Assembly: GCF_036803785.1 (NCBI RefSeq)
Contig: NZ_DAIRTR010000046.1
Location: forward strand, 1-20,736
Direction: 5' to 3'
Origin: Pelomicrobium sp036803785
Lineage (GTDB): Bacteria > Pseudomonadota > Gammaproteobacteria > Burkholderiales > UBA6910
DNA: 20,736 nt
Shown here in pieces: positions 1 through 8,840 of the stretch (positions are counted from its first letter, which is position 1; each line of letters starts with the position of its first letter). The position numbers and the translations under genes were made by a program. The notes below the pieces were generated by a model. It made no database searches. It saw only the letters and a list, made by a program, of their open reading frames with translations, and was not told the origin of the DNA.

Positions 1-2
1 AG

Positions 3-3000
3 GTGCGCGAGCTGCGTGAGGCCGCCGCCCAATCCGCTTCCCTGGCCGCGCTGCTCGCCCAGTTCCAGGCGGCCCCCACCCGCGCCGAACAAAAAGCCCT
101 GCTCGATTCCCTGCTGACTGCCTGGGCCGATACCTCGGGGATGGCCAAGGATTTGGAAGCGCGCGCGGCAGGCCGCTACTACGTCGAATATCTCGCCTTT
201 GGCGCTGTGCAGCGGAGCGCCCATCTCAAGCCGGCCGACGGCGTGGAGGCGGCCCCCGGCAACGAAGGCCGGCTGCGGCGCAACGAAGACGATCCCCTGC
301 TCGACGACTTCTACAAGAACCTGATCCGTTCCTGGAAGCAGAAGCTGCACGTGCTGGAGGCCTTCAACGGCCAGTACTTCTTCAACCTGCCGCAGCAGAA
401 AACCCAGACCGAGGGGGCCAACTGGGGATTGACGGCGCAAGCGGACGCCGCGGCGCCCGGGGCGCGCGCCCAGGTCCTGGCGCCGGCGCTCGAACCGGGG
501 CGCGGGCTGTTGGCGGTGCGCTTTGCGCAAGCCCAGCTCGATCTCTTGCAGCAGGCCTACGACAGCCTGAAGGAGTCCGTCTACGCCAGCCTCGTGCTGC
601 AGACGCGGCTCAAGCCCTATCTCGATCAGATCGAGCTCTTCATTGACGAGACGGGCATCCGGCTCGATGCCACGCGCCTCAACCAGATGCTCGCGGCGAA
701 GAAAACCGCCGACCCCGAGAACTATCTCGCCGACCTGCTTGATCTGGACCGCTACGCCAGCGGCTTCCTCTCCGGTACCAATTGGCAAGGGCTGGCCGAT
801 TTCGACACGCTGATTGACACCCTGCCGCAGACGGCGGGCATTCAAGCGCTGCTCGACGAATTCAAGGTGCGCCGGCTCACTGCCAGCGACGACAACGCCT
901 ACCTCACCGACAAGGCTGACATCGTTCTTGCAGGCGACGGCAAGGACAGCCTCTCAGGCAACAAGGGCAACGACCGCCTGTTCGGCCAGGGGGGCGAGGA
1001 CCGCATCTATGGCGGGGCGGGGGACGATCTCATCTCCGGCGGCGCGGGCAATGATCGGCTCTACGGCGAATCCGGGGCCGACACCTATGTCTTCGGACGC
1101 GGCTTTGGTCACGACACCCTCCTCGACTCCGCGGAAAACGGCATCCAGCGCGACACCGTGCGCCTCTTGGGCCTCACCCCGGCGGACATCCGGGTCAGCG
1201 CCGACGACAACGACAACCTCGTCTTCACCATCGTCGATACCGGCGAGATGCTCATCGTGCCAAGAAACGGTTACGGGTGGGGCCGCAACGGTGTCGGCCA
1301 GTATGTGTTCGACGACGGCACGGTGTGGAGTCACGATGATGCGCTGCGCGCCACCGTCGCGGCGGCGACCGAGAACGACGACACGATCCACGGCTCTTCC
1401 GCAGGGGATGCGATCACCGGCCAGGCCGGCAACGACACGCTGATCGGCAACGGCGGCAACGACATCCTCGACGGCGGCGCGGGCAATGACCTCCTGATCG
1501 GCAGCACGGGCTGGAACGGGATTTGGGAGAACGGCAATTATCGCGTCGAGCGCAACACCACGCCGCAAATCTCTGCCAACGGCAACGACACCTACCTCTT
1601 CGGCCGGGGCGACGGGCAGGATACGGTGATCGACGGGGACTACACGGCAGGCAACAGCGACACGCTGCGGTTCAAGGAAGGCGTGGCGCGGGAGGATGTG
1701 AAGTTCATCCGCGATGGCCAGGACTTGGTGCTGGCCATTCGCGGCACGGATGACAAGGTGACGCTCAAGCAGTATTTCGACGAAGCCTGGAATGGAGCCA
1801 ACGGCCCCTGGCTCATCGAGCGCATCGCCTTTCATGATGGCACGGTGCTGAACTTTGCCGACGTGCAGGCCACCCTGTTCGCGGGCAGCGAGGAGGCGGA
1901 AACCATCCTCGGCTCGCGGGTGGCGGATGTGCTCACCGGCCAGGGCGGCGATGACACCCTCATCGGCAACGGCGGTGACGACCGGCTCGAAAGCGGCGAT
2001 GGCGACGACCTGCTGCTGGGCGGCGCGGGCCGCGACATCCTGGACGGCGGCGCGGGCAACGACGTGCTGCGTGGCGGCGGGATGCAGCGAGGCAATCAGG
2101 TCTATGACGGGAACGGCGAGGGGGATACCTACCGCTTCGGCCGTGGCGATGGGCACGACACCATCATCGAGGATTCTTGGCAACAGGGCGAGATCGACCG
2201 CATCGAACTCAAGGCGGGCGTGCTGCCCTCCGACGTTCGGCTGGAGCGGGTGCGCACGGTCAACGGCTGGCAGGTCAGCGACGATCTCAAGATCACGCTG
2301 CGCGACACCGGCGAGACGCTCACCGTCAGGAACCATTTCAACGAGAGCAACCGCTACGCGGTGGAGGAAATCGCTTTTGCCGATGGCACCGTGTGGGATG
2401 CGGAGGCGATCAAGTCCCGCAGCCTCCTGGGTGAGGCCGGCAACGACGAGCTGCGCGGCTTCAACGGGCGTGACGATCTGATCGAAGGCGGTGCCGGTAA
2501 CGACAAACTGATGGGACTCTCCGGCCATGACACGCTGGCGGGCGGGGAGGGCAACGACGAACTCTTGGGTGGTGACGGGAACGACCTGCTCGTCGGTGGC
2601 GCTGGTAATGACTGGCTTGAAGGCGGGGCGGGCGCCGACACCTACCGCTTCGGCCTGGGTGATGGGCAGGACGTGATCGTCGAAGGCTCTACCGCCGGCG
2701 AGGACGTGGTGGAACTCGGCACGGGCATCGCTCCGCTTGACGTCACCGTGCGCTGGACGCTGCAAGGCGACATGGCCGTTCGGCTTTCGGACGGCAGCAA
2801 GCTTACCGTGCACGGCCAGGCCAACCCCGGGTCGATCGAGCGAGGGATTGAGCAGCTGCGCTTTGCCGACGGCACGGTGTGGGATCGCAGCGCCCTGGCC
2901 GCGCGGGCGCTGGCCGCCACCGACGGGGACGATGCCATCGTCGGCGGCTGGCAGGACGACACGCTGGACGGCGGCGCGGGCAACGACCAGTTCCAGGATC

Positions 3001-6000
3001 TGGGTGGCTACGACACCTACCGCTTTGGCACCGGCGATGGCCAGGACACCATCGCCGACAACGACGGCCGCGTGCTGTTCAAGCCGGGCATCGGCCAGAA
3101 CGACGTGAGCTTCACCCTTGAGGGCAACGACCTGATCGCCACCGTCACCGCGTCGGGTGATGCGGTGCGCATCAAGGACTGGCTGAACAGTGGGCCGCGC
3201 ATCGATGCCTTCGAGTTCGCCAACGGCGCGCGTTTGAATGCGAACGACGTGCTGGCCAAGTTGAATGTCAGCGAAGGCGCGGAAATCCTCTACGGCTCGC
3301 CGGGCGGGGACACATTGACCGGCACCGAGAAGGACAGCACCCTCTACGGCCGCGAGGGCAACGACGTGCTCACCGGCGGCGCCGGACGGGATGAGCTCTT
3401 TGGCGAGGACGGTGACGACCTGCTCGATGGCGGCGCCGACCGGGACACACTCTACGGCGGCGCGGGCAACAACAGCTATATCGTCGCCCCGGGCATGGGC
3501 CTGGACAATGCCTTTGGCGCGAGCCTGGCGGTGGCCAACGACACCGTGGTGTTCGCGCCGGGCATCCGGCCCGAGGACGTATCGGTGCAACTGGGCGACC
3601 GCACATGGGATGGCGCTCCTGATGCGGTCGGCTATTACGATCTGGTCATCGGCATCGGCGGCAACGACGCGCTGATCGTGCGCTCCGATAACTGGGACGA
3701 CCTCGGGCGCGGCGCGATCCGGCGTTTCCGTTTCGACGACGGCACCGAATGGACGCTGGCCGACGTGATGGCCCGCGCCGATGGCGGAAAGCACGGCTGG
3801 CAGGAGCGCTCCTGGGGCGACTCACGCGACATCGTCGGCAGCCAGGCCGATGACGACATTGTCGACGACACCGGCCAGTCGGTCACCGTGCGCTCGCGCG
3901 GCAACAACGACAACGTCCACCTCGAAGCTGGCAATGACCGGGTGTCTGCTGGTAGCGGTGACGACAATGTTTACTCCGGCGCGGGGGACGATCTGGTCGC
4001 AGGCGAAGCGGGCAACGACAACCTCGACACCGGCGCAGGCGACGACGTGGTCGTCTTCAACCACGGCGACGGCCACGACACGCTGCGCACGGGCGAAGGC
4101 ACCGACACCCTGTCCTTTGGCACGACGGTCTCGCCCGCCATGCTCTCGGCGGCGCTGGACCGCGATGGCTGCGTGATGCTGCTGATCGACGGCGGCGCGG
4201 GCGGGTCGATCACGCTCGACAACACACGCATCAACAATCTGCCGGGCGATCTGGAACGCATCCAGTTCGTCGATGCGGACGGCAAGACGCGCGTGTTTGA
4301 TCTCGCGGGCTGGCTGCAGGCCAACGCCGCGGCGCTGACCGGCGCCACGGCCGATACGCCGCTCGCCTTCGACGGCACGGGCTTCGAGCTGACCGGCACG
4401 GTGGCCCCGGCGGGCGGACTGGAAGCGGTGGCCTATGCCCAGTCCGGCGATCTGTTCGCTTCTGCCAATCTGGCCAACAATGCCCCGACCGATGGCGATG
4501 ACGTGCTCTACGGCACCGCCGGCGGCGACACGCTGGATGCCGGCGCGGGCAACGACATCGTGCTGGGGCTCTCTGGGGACGACACCATCCTGGGTAGCGA
4601 GGGCAACGACCTGATCCACGGCGGCGAGGGCGACGACGTGCTCGACGGCGGCGCCGGGGACGATGTGATCCACGGCGGCTGGGGCTCGGACACGCTCACG
4701 GGCGGCGCCGGCAACGACCAGCTGTTCGGCGAATGGGGCGGCGACACCTACGTCTATCAGCCTGGCCACGGTGAAGTGATCATCGACGACGACCACCGCG
4801 TGCTCAACTGGGGCGGTGGATGGGATGGCGGTGAAGGCGGCTTCGGCGGAGCTTACGTCGACGACGCGCCCAACATCCTGACCTTCGGCCCCGGCATCCG
4901 GCCCGAAGACCTACGCTATTCGGAACAGAATGGCGATCTGGTGATCGAGTTCGCCAATCAGCCCGGCGACCGGGTGATCCTGCGCGGCTTCGAGCCGAAT
5001 CGGGCCACACAGACCCGCTCGGTGGACATCATCCGCTTTGCCGACGGCACCGAGATCGTGGCCGAGGCGATCGAGGCGACCGGCAAGACCGAAATCGCTG
5101 CCGATGAAGGCGCCTGGCTCGATGGCACGCCGTTTGCCGACACCCTGATCGGCGGCGACGGCGATGACGTGCTCAATGGCAACGGCGGCGCCGATCGCCT
5201 GGTCGGCGGCGCGGGATCGGATACCTACCGCATCCACAAAGAATGGGGCACTCGCCCCACCGAAACCCTGATCGCCGAAACCTGGCGCGCGCAGGATGCG
5301 AACCGCATCGAGCTCACCGGCGAATTCAACGCCGATGATCTTCGCCTGGAGTTTGATGGGCGCGACTTGCTGCTGCGCCTGACTGAAGAGGGCGACATGA
5401 TCCGCTTCGCCGGCTTCGATCCGCGCGCAGAAGGCATGCAGGCCCCGGTTTCGCAAATCCGCCTGCCTTGGCAGGGCATCAGCCTGTCGTTCGACGACCT
5501 GCTCTCGCGCGGCGTGCGCATCATCGGCACGCCCCAGCGCGACGTACTGGCCGGCACGGCGCTTTCCGACTGGATCGAGGGCCGCGAGTCTGACGACACC
5601 CTGAGCGGCGGCGCGGGAGGCGACCTGTACATCATCGACGCCGATGCGGGCAGCGACACGATCATCGACACCGAAAACGGCGACGCGCCCAACACGCTGG
5701 TATTGCCCGAGGGCACGACGCTCGATGACGTGCGCCTGTCCTTCGATGCCGAGGGCTTCCTGATCCTCGATCTTGCCAACACCGGCAACCGCATTCGTCT
5801 CTCAGGTTTCGATCCGGAAGACCCGCTGGGCCCGCGCGCCGTGGAGCGTTTCCGCTTTGGGCCAAATGGCGACGAGATCGGCTACGAGGAACTGCTTTCG
5901 CGCGGTTTCGACATCTTTGGCACCGAGGAAGGCGATGCCCTCAAGGGCACGGCGCTCTCGGATCGCATCCGGGGCGGCAACGGCCATGACCTGATCGAAG

Positions 6001-8840
6001 CCACGCCGGGTGGCGATGTGCTCTCAGGCGAAGGCGGCAACGATACCTATGTCGTGAATCTGGGCGACGGCATCGTCACCATTGACGACGTGGCCGGAGA
6101 GAATGCGGGCAACGTGCTGCGCTTCGGCCCCGGCATCGATCCGAATACGCTACGCAACAACCTGCGTTTCGAGGCGGACGGCAACGGCGGGCACGTCCTG
6201 CTCATCCCCTACGGCGATGCGGGCGACGTGGTGCGGCTGTCCGGCTTCGACCCCGAGGATGCACTCGGTTCCCACGCGGTCGAGCGCTTCGAGTTCGCCG
6301 ACGGAACAGTGGTGGATTACGCCACGCTGGTGTCCTGGACCTTCGTGGTCGAGGGTGACAGCGCGGGCAACGCCCTCGCAGGCACCAACGTCGGCGACCG
6401 GCTCTACGGCTACGACGGCGACGATGTCATGGAATCGGGCGACGGTGAGGATGTGCTCACCGGCGGTCTGGGCAACGATGTCTTGCGCGGCGGCGCCCAG
6501 CGTGACGCCTATGTGGTCAACCTGGGCGATGGCGAGGACGTGATCGAGGATGATCTCGATGCGGGCATCGGCAACGTGCTGACCTTCGGTGCAGGCATCG
6601 CCCGCGAGGATGTGCGGCTGGAAGTCGATGGCGACGACTTGCTTATTCACTACGGTGCCGGCGGCGACGTGGTGCGGGTTGCCAACTACGCTCCGGATGG
6701 CGCATCGGGCGGCACGGTGATCGATACCTTCGAGTTCGCCGATGGCACCGCTGTCACGCTACGCGAATTCATGAACCGCGCACCGGAAGTGGCCAACCCC
6801 ATCGACGACCAAGTGGCGCTGGAAGATGCGGCATTCAGCCTGGTGCTGCCGGACGATCTCTTCATCGATGCCGACGGCGACGCCATCCTGACCCGCGTAG
6901 CGGTGTCGGGGTACGAACGCCTGCCGCAGTGGCTGCAGTACGATGCCGCTACGCGCACGCTGTACGGCACGCCGGAGAACGACGACGTGGGCAGTATCGA
7001 TGTCATCGTGCAGGGCATAGATGCTTTGGGCGCCTCGACCCTTCACAGCTTCCACGTCACCGTGCAGAACACCAATGACACGCCGGAAGTGGTTCAGTCC
7101 ATTGCCGACCAGCAAGCCACCGAGGATGCGCCTTTCAGCTTCACCGTCCCGCAAGGTGCCTTCCGCGACGTGGATGCGGGCGACGTGCTCACCCTCGCGG
7201 CGACCCGTGCCGATGGCTCGGCGCTGCCGGCATGGCTTGCCTTCGATGCGGCAACGCGCACCTTCTCCGGCCTGCCTGCGAATGACGACGTCGGCAGCGT
7301 CCCGATCCGGCTCACCGCGACCGATGCCGCCGGCGCACAGGCAAGCCAGACCTTCGCCATCGCGGTGGCCAACACCAACGACGCCCCGCAAGTCGGCGTG
7401 CCGCTGGCCAACCAGAATGGGCGCGTGGGTGAGCCGCTCAGCTGGCAGTTGCCGGCCGGGGCCTTCTTCGATGTCGATGCGGGCGATGCGCTGACCTACT
7501 CCGCGACGCTGGCCAGTGGCGAGGCACTGCCCGGATGGCTCTTGTTCGATGCCGCTACGGGCACCTTCAGCGGCACACCCACCGCCGCCGGCAGCGTCCA
7601 GTTGCGGGTGACGGCGACGGATCTCGCCGGGGCTTCTGCCAGCCAGAGCCTGACGTTGACCATCACCGCCGGCAACCTGCCGCCAGTGACCGCGCCCGAT
7701 GCGGCCAACGTCAGCGAAGACTGCAAGCTCATCACCTGGGGCAACGTGCTGGCCAACGACCGCGATCCGGAAGGCCGCTCGCTCACTGTGACGGATGCCG
7801 GCATCCGTCGTGGCGAATACGGCTGGTTGAAGCTCCTGCCCGATGGCCGCTACGCCTACGTGCTGGACAACGCCGCCAGCAAGGTGCAGGGCCTGGCCGA
7901 GGGAGAGACCGTCATCGACCGCTTTGCCTACACGGCCAGCGACGGCACGGCGGCCTCTTCCGGCGAACTCGCCGTGACCGTGAGCGGCAACAACGATGCC
8001 CCGGTGCTGACCCGCAAGCTCGCCGACGTGCAGCTGGCCAAGGGCCGCGCCTTCTCCTGGCAGATGCCCGCAGGCAGCTTCACCGACCGCGACCGCAACG
8101 ACACCTTGAGCTATACCGCGACCTTGGGGAACGGCAAGCCGCTGCCCACCTGGCTCAAGTTCGATGCCGCGACGCAGACCTTCAGCGGCACGGCGCCGCA
8201 GGGCAAGACCCCCGCCATCGACGTCAAGGTGGTGGCCAGCGACGGCCATGGCGTCTGCTCCGCGGCCTCGGATGTCTTCCGTATCAGCATCGGCAACAAG
8301 ACCGTGCTGCCGACAGCATCCAAGGGCAACGAGGGGCTGGGCAACGGTTGCGACGCGCCGCCGCCGGGTCACGCGGTCAACCAGAACGACGGTGCGGGTA
8401 CCAGCCCCGGCAACCCGGGCAACAAGGCACAGAAAGACGATCTCCTTGATCGCTTCCTGGATGGCTTCAAGGTCGACCCCACGGCGGCGGCGAACAAGAG
8501 TCCTTTGGGAAGTCTGGATGCCGGCTGGTTCGAGCGCTGGCTCACGCCGCCCGCCCCATCCAACGGGCAGGCCACGTCTTCGAGCAACGGCCAGGCGATC
8601 GAAGCGCACTGGCAGCATCTGCTGCAGGCCTTGAACCGGCTGGACGCCGAGCGGCAGGGGGTGGCGACGTGGCTGGGCAAGGGACAAGGCGCCGACCTCT
8701 CGGGGCTGTTGTGGGGACTTGCGTCCAGCAGCAATGCCTGGCTGCGCACCCACGGCGATGCCGTCGGGCTGGCGGCGGGAGCCCAACTCAAAGGCTTCGC
8801 CGGCCTGCGCGAAGGGATGGAGCGGATCCCATGCGCCTGA
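3..8840 (+). CDS. Giant RTX (hemolysin-type calcium-binding) protein with Ig-like modules, 5' partial
   Basis: This is a type I-secreted, calcium-binding surface or extracellular protein, probably an adhesin-like RTX protein rather than a pore-forming toxin. The frame is open to the window edge and the GTG at its beginning is not a credible start, so the N-terminus is missing. Visible order: residues 1-310, a largely helical N-terminal region without repeats; 311-2257, about twelve blocks of GGxGxDxUx nonapeptides (for example GGAGNDRLYG), each ending in a DTYxFGxGDGxD-type motif and followed by a 100-130 residue beta spacer that closes with FADGTVWD-like sequence (hemolysin-type calcium-binding-related domain); 2260-2767, five Ig/cadherin-like modules; then a Gly/Asn/Pro-rich linker and a helical tail that should hold the secretion signal. 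No protease, lipase or hydrophobic pore domain was seen. The stop overlaps hlyD by 10 bp. Family assignment is firm; the role is inferred. Confidence 0.93.
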   Translation: MRELREAAAQSASLAALLAQFQAAPTRAEQKALLDSLLTAWADTSGMAKDLEARAAGRYYVEYLAFGAVQRSAHLKPADGVEAAPGNEGRLRRNEDDPLLDDFYKNLIRSWKQKLHVLEAFNGQYFFNLPQQKTQTEGANWGLTAQADAAAPGARAQVLAPALEPGRGLLAVRFAQAQLDLLQQAYDSLKESVYASLVLQTRLKPYLDQIELFIDETGIRLDATRLNQMLAAKKTADPENYLADLLDLDRYASGFLSGTNWQGLADFDTLIDTLPQTAGIQALLDEFKVRRLTASDDNAYLTDKADIVLAGDGKDSLSGNKGNDRLFGQGGEDRIYGGAGDDLISGGAGNDRLYGESGADTYVFGRGFGHDTLLDSAENGIQRDTVRLLGLTPADIRVSADDNDNLVFTIVDTGEMLIVPRNGYGWGRNGVGQYVFDDGTVWSHDDALRATVAAATENDDTIHGSSAGDAITGQAGNDTLIGNGGNDILDGGAGNDLLIGSTGWNGIWENGNYRVERNTTPQISANGNDTYLFGRGDGQDTVIDGDYTAGNSDTLRFKEGVAREDVKFIRDGQDLVLAIRGTDDKVTLKQYFDEAWNGANGPWLIERIAFHDGTVLNFADVQATLFAGSEEAETILGSRVADVLTGQGGDDTLIGNGGDDRLESGDGDDLLLGGAGRDILDGGAGNDVLRGGGMQRGNQVYDGNGEGDTYRFGRGDGHDTIIEDSWQQGEIDRIELKAGVLPSDVRLERVRTVNGWQVSDDLKITLRDTGETLTVRNHFNESNRYAVEEIAFADGTVWDAEAIKSRSLLGEAGNDELRGFNGRDDLIEGGAGNDKLMGLSGHDTLAGGEGNDELLGGDGNDLLVGGAGNDWLEGGAGADTYRFGLGDGQDVIVEGSTAGEDVVELGTGIAPLDVTVRWTLQGDMAVRLSDGSKLTVHGQANPGSIERGIEQLRFADGTVWDRSALAARALAATDGDDAIVGGWQDDTLDGGAGNDQFQDLGGYDTYRFGTGDGQDTIADNDGRVLFKPGIGQNDVSFTLEGNDLIATVTASGDAVRIKDWLNSGPRIDAFEFANGARLNANDVLAKLNVSEGAEILYGSPGGDTLTGTEKDSTLYGREGNDVLTGGAGRDELFGEDGDDLLDGGADRDTLYGGAGNNSYIVAPGMGLDNAFGASLAVANDTVVFAPGIRPEDVSVQLGDRTWDGAPDAVGYYDLVIGIGGNDALIVRSDNWDDLGRGAIRRFRFDDGTEWTLADVMARADGGKHGWQERSWGDSRDIVGSQADDDIVDDTGQSVTVRSRGNNDNVHLEAGNDRVSAGSGDDNVYSGAGDDLVAGEAGNDNLDTGAGDDVVVFNHGDGHDTLRTGEGTDTLSFGTTVSPAMLSAALDRDGCVMLLIDGGAGGSITLDNTRINNLPGDLERIQFVDADGKTRVFDLAGWLQANAAALTGATADTPLAFDGTGFELTGTVAPAGGLEAVAYAQSGDLFASANLANNAPTDGDDVLYGTAGGDTLDAGAGNDIVLGLSGDDTILGSEGNDLIHGGEGDDVLDGGAGDDVIHGGWGSDTLTGGAGNDQLFGEWGGDTYVYQPGHGEVIIDDDHRVLNWGGGWDGGEGGFGGAYVDDAPNILTFGPGIRPEDLRYSEQNGDLVIEFANQPGDRVILRGFEPNRATQTRSVDIIRFADGTEIVAEAIEATGKTEIAADEGAWLDGTPFADTLIGGDGDDVLNGNGGADRLVGGAGSDTYRIHKEWGTRPTETLIAETWRAQDANRIELTGEFNADDLRLEFDGRDLLLRLTEEGDMIRFAGFDPRAEGMQAPVSQIRLPWQGISLSFDDLLSRGVRIIGTPQRDVLAGTALSDWIEGRESDDTLSGGAGGDLYIIDADAGSDTIIDTENGDAPNTLVLPEGTTLDDVRLSFDAEGFLILDLANTGNRIRLSGFDPEDPLGPRAVERFRFGPNGDEIGYEELLSRGFDIFGTEEGDALKGTALSDRIRGGNGHDLIEATPGGDVLSGEGGNDTYVVNLGDGIVTIDDVAGENAGNVLRFGPGIDPNTLRNNLRFEADGNGGHVLLIPYGDAGDVVRLSGFDPEDALGSHAVERFEFADGTVVDYATLVSWTFVVEGDSAGNALAGTNVGDRLYGYDGDDVMESGDGEDVLTGGLGNDVLRGGAQRDAYVVNLGDGEDVIEDDLDAGIGNVLTFGAGIAREDVRLEVDGDDLLIHYGAGGDVVRVANYAPDGASGGTVIDTFEFADGTAVTLREFMNRAPEVANPIDDQVALEDAAFSLVLPDDLFIDADGDAILTRVAVSGYERLPQWLQYDAATRTLYGTPENDDVGSIDVIVQGIDALGASTLHSFHVTVQNTNDTPEVVQSIADQQATEDAPFSFTVPQGAFRDVDAGDVLTLAATRADGSALPAWLAFDAATRTFSGLPANDDVGSVPIRLTATDAAGAQASQTFAIAVANTNDAPQVGVPLANQNGRVGEPLSWQLPAGAFFDVDAGDALTYSATLASGEALPGWLLFDAATGTFSGTPTAAGSVQLRVTATDLAGASASQSLTLTITAGNLPPVTAPDAANVSEDCKLITWGNVLANDRDPEGRSLTVTDAGIRRGEYGWLKLLPDGRYAYVLDNAASKVQGLAEGETVIDRFAYTASDGTAASSGELAVTVSGNNDAPVLTRKLADVQLAKGRAFSWQMPAGSFTDRDRNDTLSYTATLGNGKPLPTWLKFDAATQTFSGTAPQGKTPAIDVKVVASDGHGVCSAASDVFRISIGNKTVLPTASKGNEGLGNGCDAPPPGHAVNQNDGAGTSPGNPGNKAQKDDLLDRFLDGFKVDPTAAANKSPLGSLDAGWFERWLTPPAPSNGQATSSSNGQAIEAHWQHLLQALNRLDAERQGVATWLGKGQGADLSGLLWGLASSSNAWLRTHGDAVGLAAGAQLKGFAGLREGMERIPCA
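933..6770 (+). repeat. RTX nonapeptide blocks alternating with beta spacer domains
   Basis: Coding repeats inside the RTX gene. Nonapeptide blocks lie near 933-1110, 1368-1620, 1890-2160, 2427-2670, 2910-3050, 3280-3480, 3800-4080, 4485-4770, 5115-5230, 5515-5645, 5925-6060 and 6340-6530. The DNA itself is repetitive: variants of ggcggcgcgggcaacgac encode GGAGND again and again. In the last four blocks the nonapeptide part shrinks to two to four motifs, and the spacers become strongly alike; RLSGFDPED followed by a xxAVERFxF motif occurs near 5800 and again near 6237. This suggests recent module duplication of about 0.4 kb. Such arrays bind Ca2+ in a parallel beta-roll after secretion (family knowledge). 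Confidence 0.9.
6780..8300 (+). repeat. Five tandem Ig/cadherin-like modules in the RTX protein
   Basis: Modules begin at about 6780, 7080, 7383, 7680 and 7998, a period of 99-106 residues. Modules 1, 2, 3 and 5 share the pattern DxDxGDxLTxxAT, LPxWLxFDAATxTFSGxP and DVxSxxIxVxAxD, closing with NTNDAPxV-type joints. That is the dystroglycan-type cadherin-like (CADG/He_PIG) fold. Module 4 differs: it has an SED...NVLANDRDPEGxxLTV pattern of the VCBS/cadherin-like kind. These modules typically form an extended stalk in surface adhesins; the stalk role here is inferred. Confidence 0.85.

Noticed and set aside
954..3794. 946-codon open frame on the minus strand opposite the RTX gene
   Set aside because: It is a shadow of the GC-rich, highly repetitive RTX codons: its translation is a low-complexity mix of Val/Ala/Asp/His repeats with the same periodicity, and it has no believable start site or family.
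933..8300. Regularly spaced repeats that could suggest a CRISPR array
   Set aside because: The repeats are in frame, encode GGxGxD nonapeptides and Ig-like modules, vary at third positions, and have no unique spacers of constant length.
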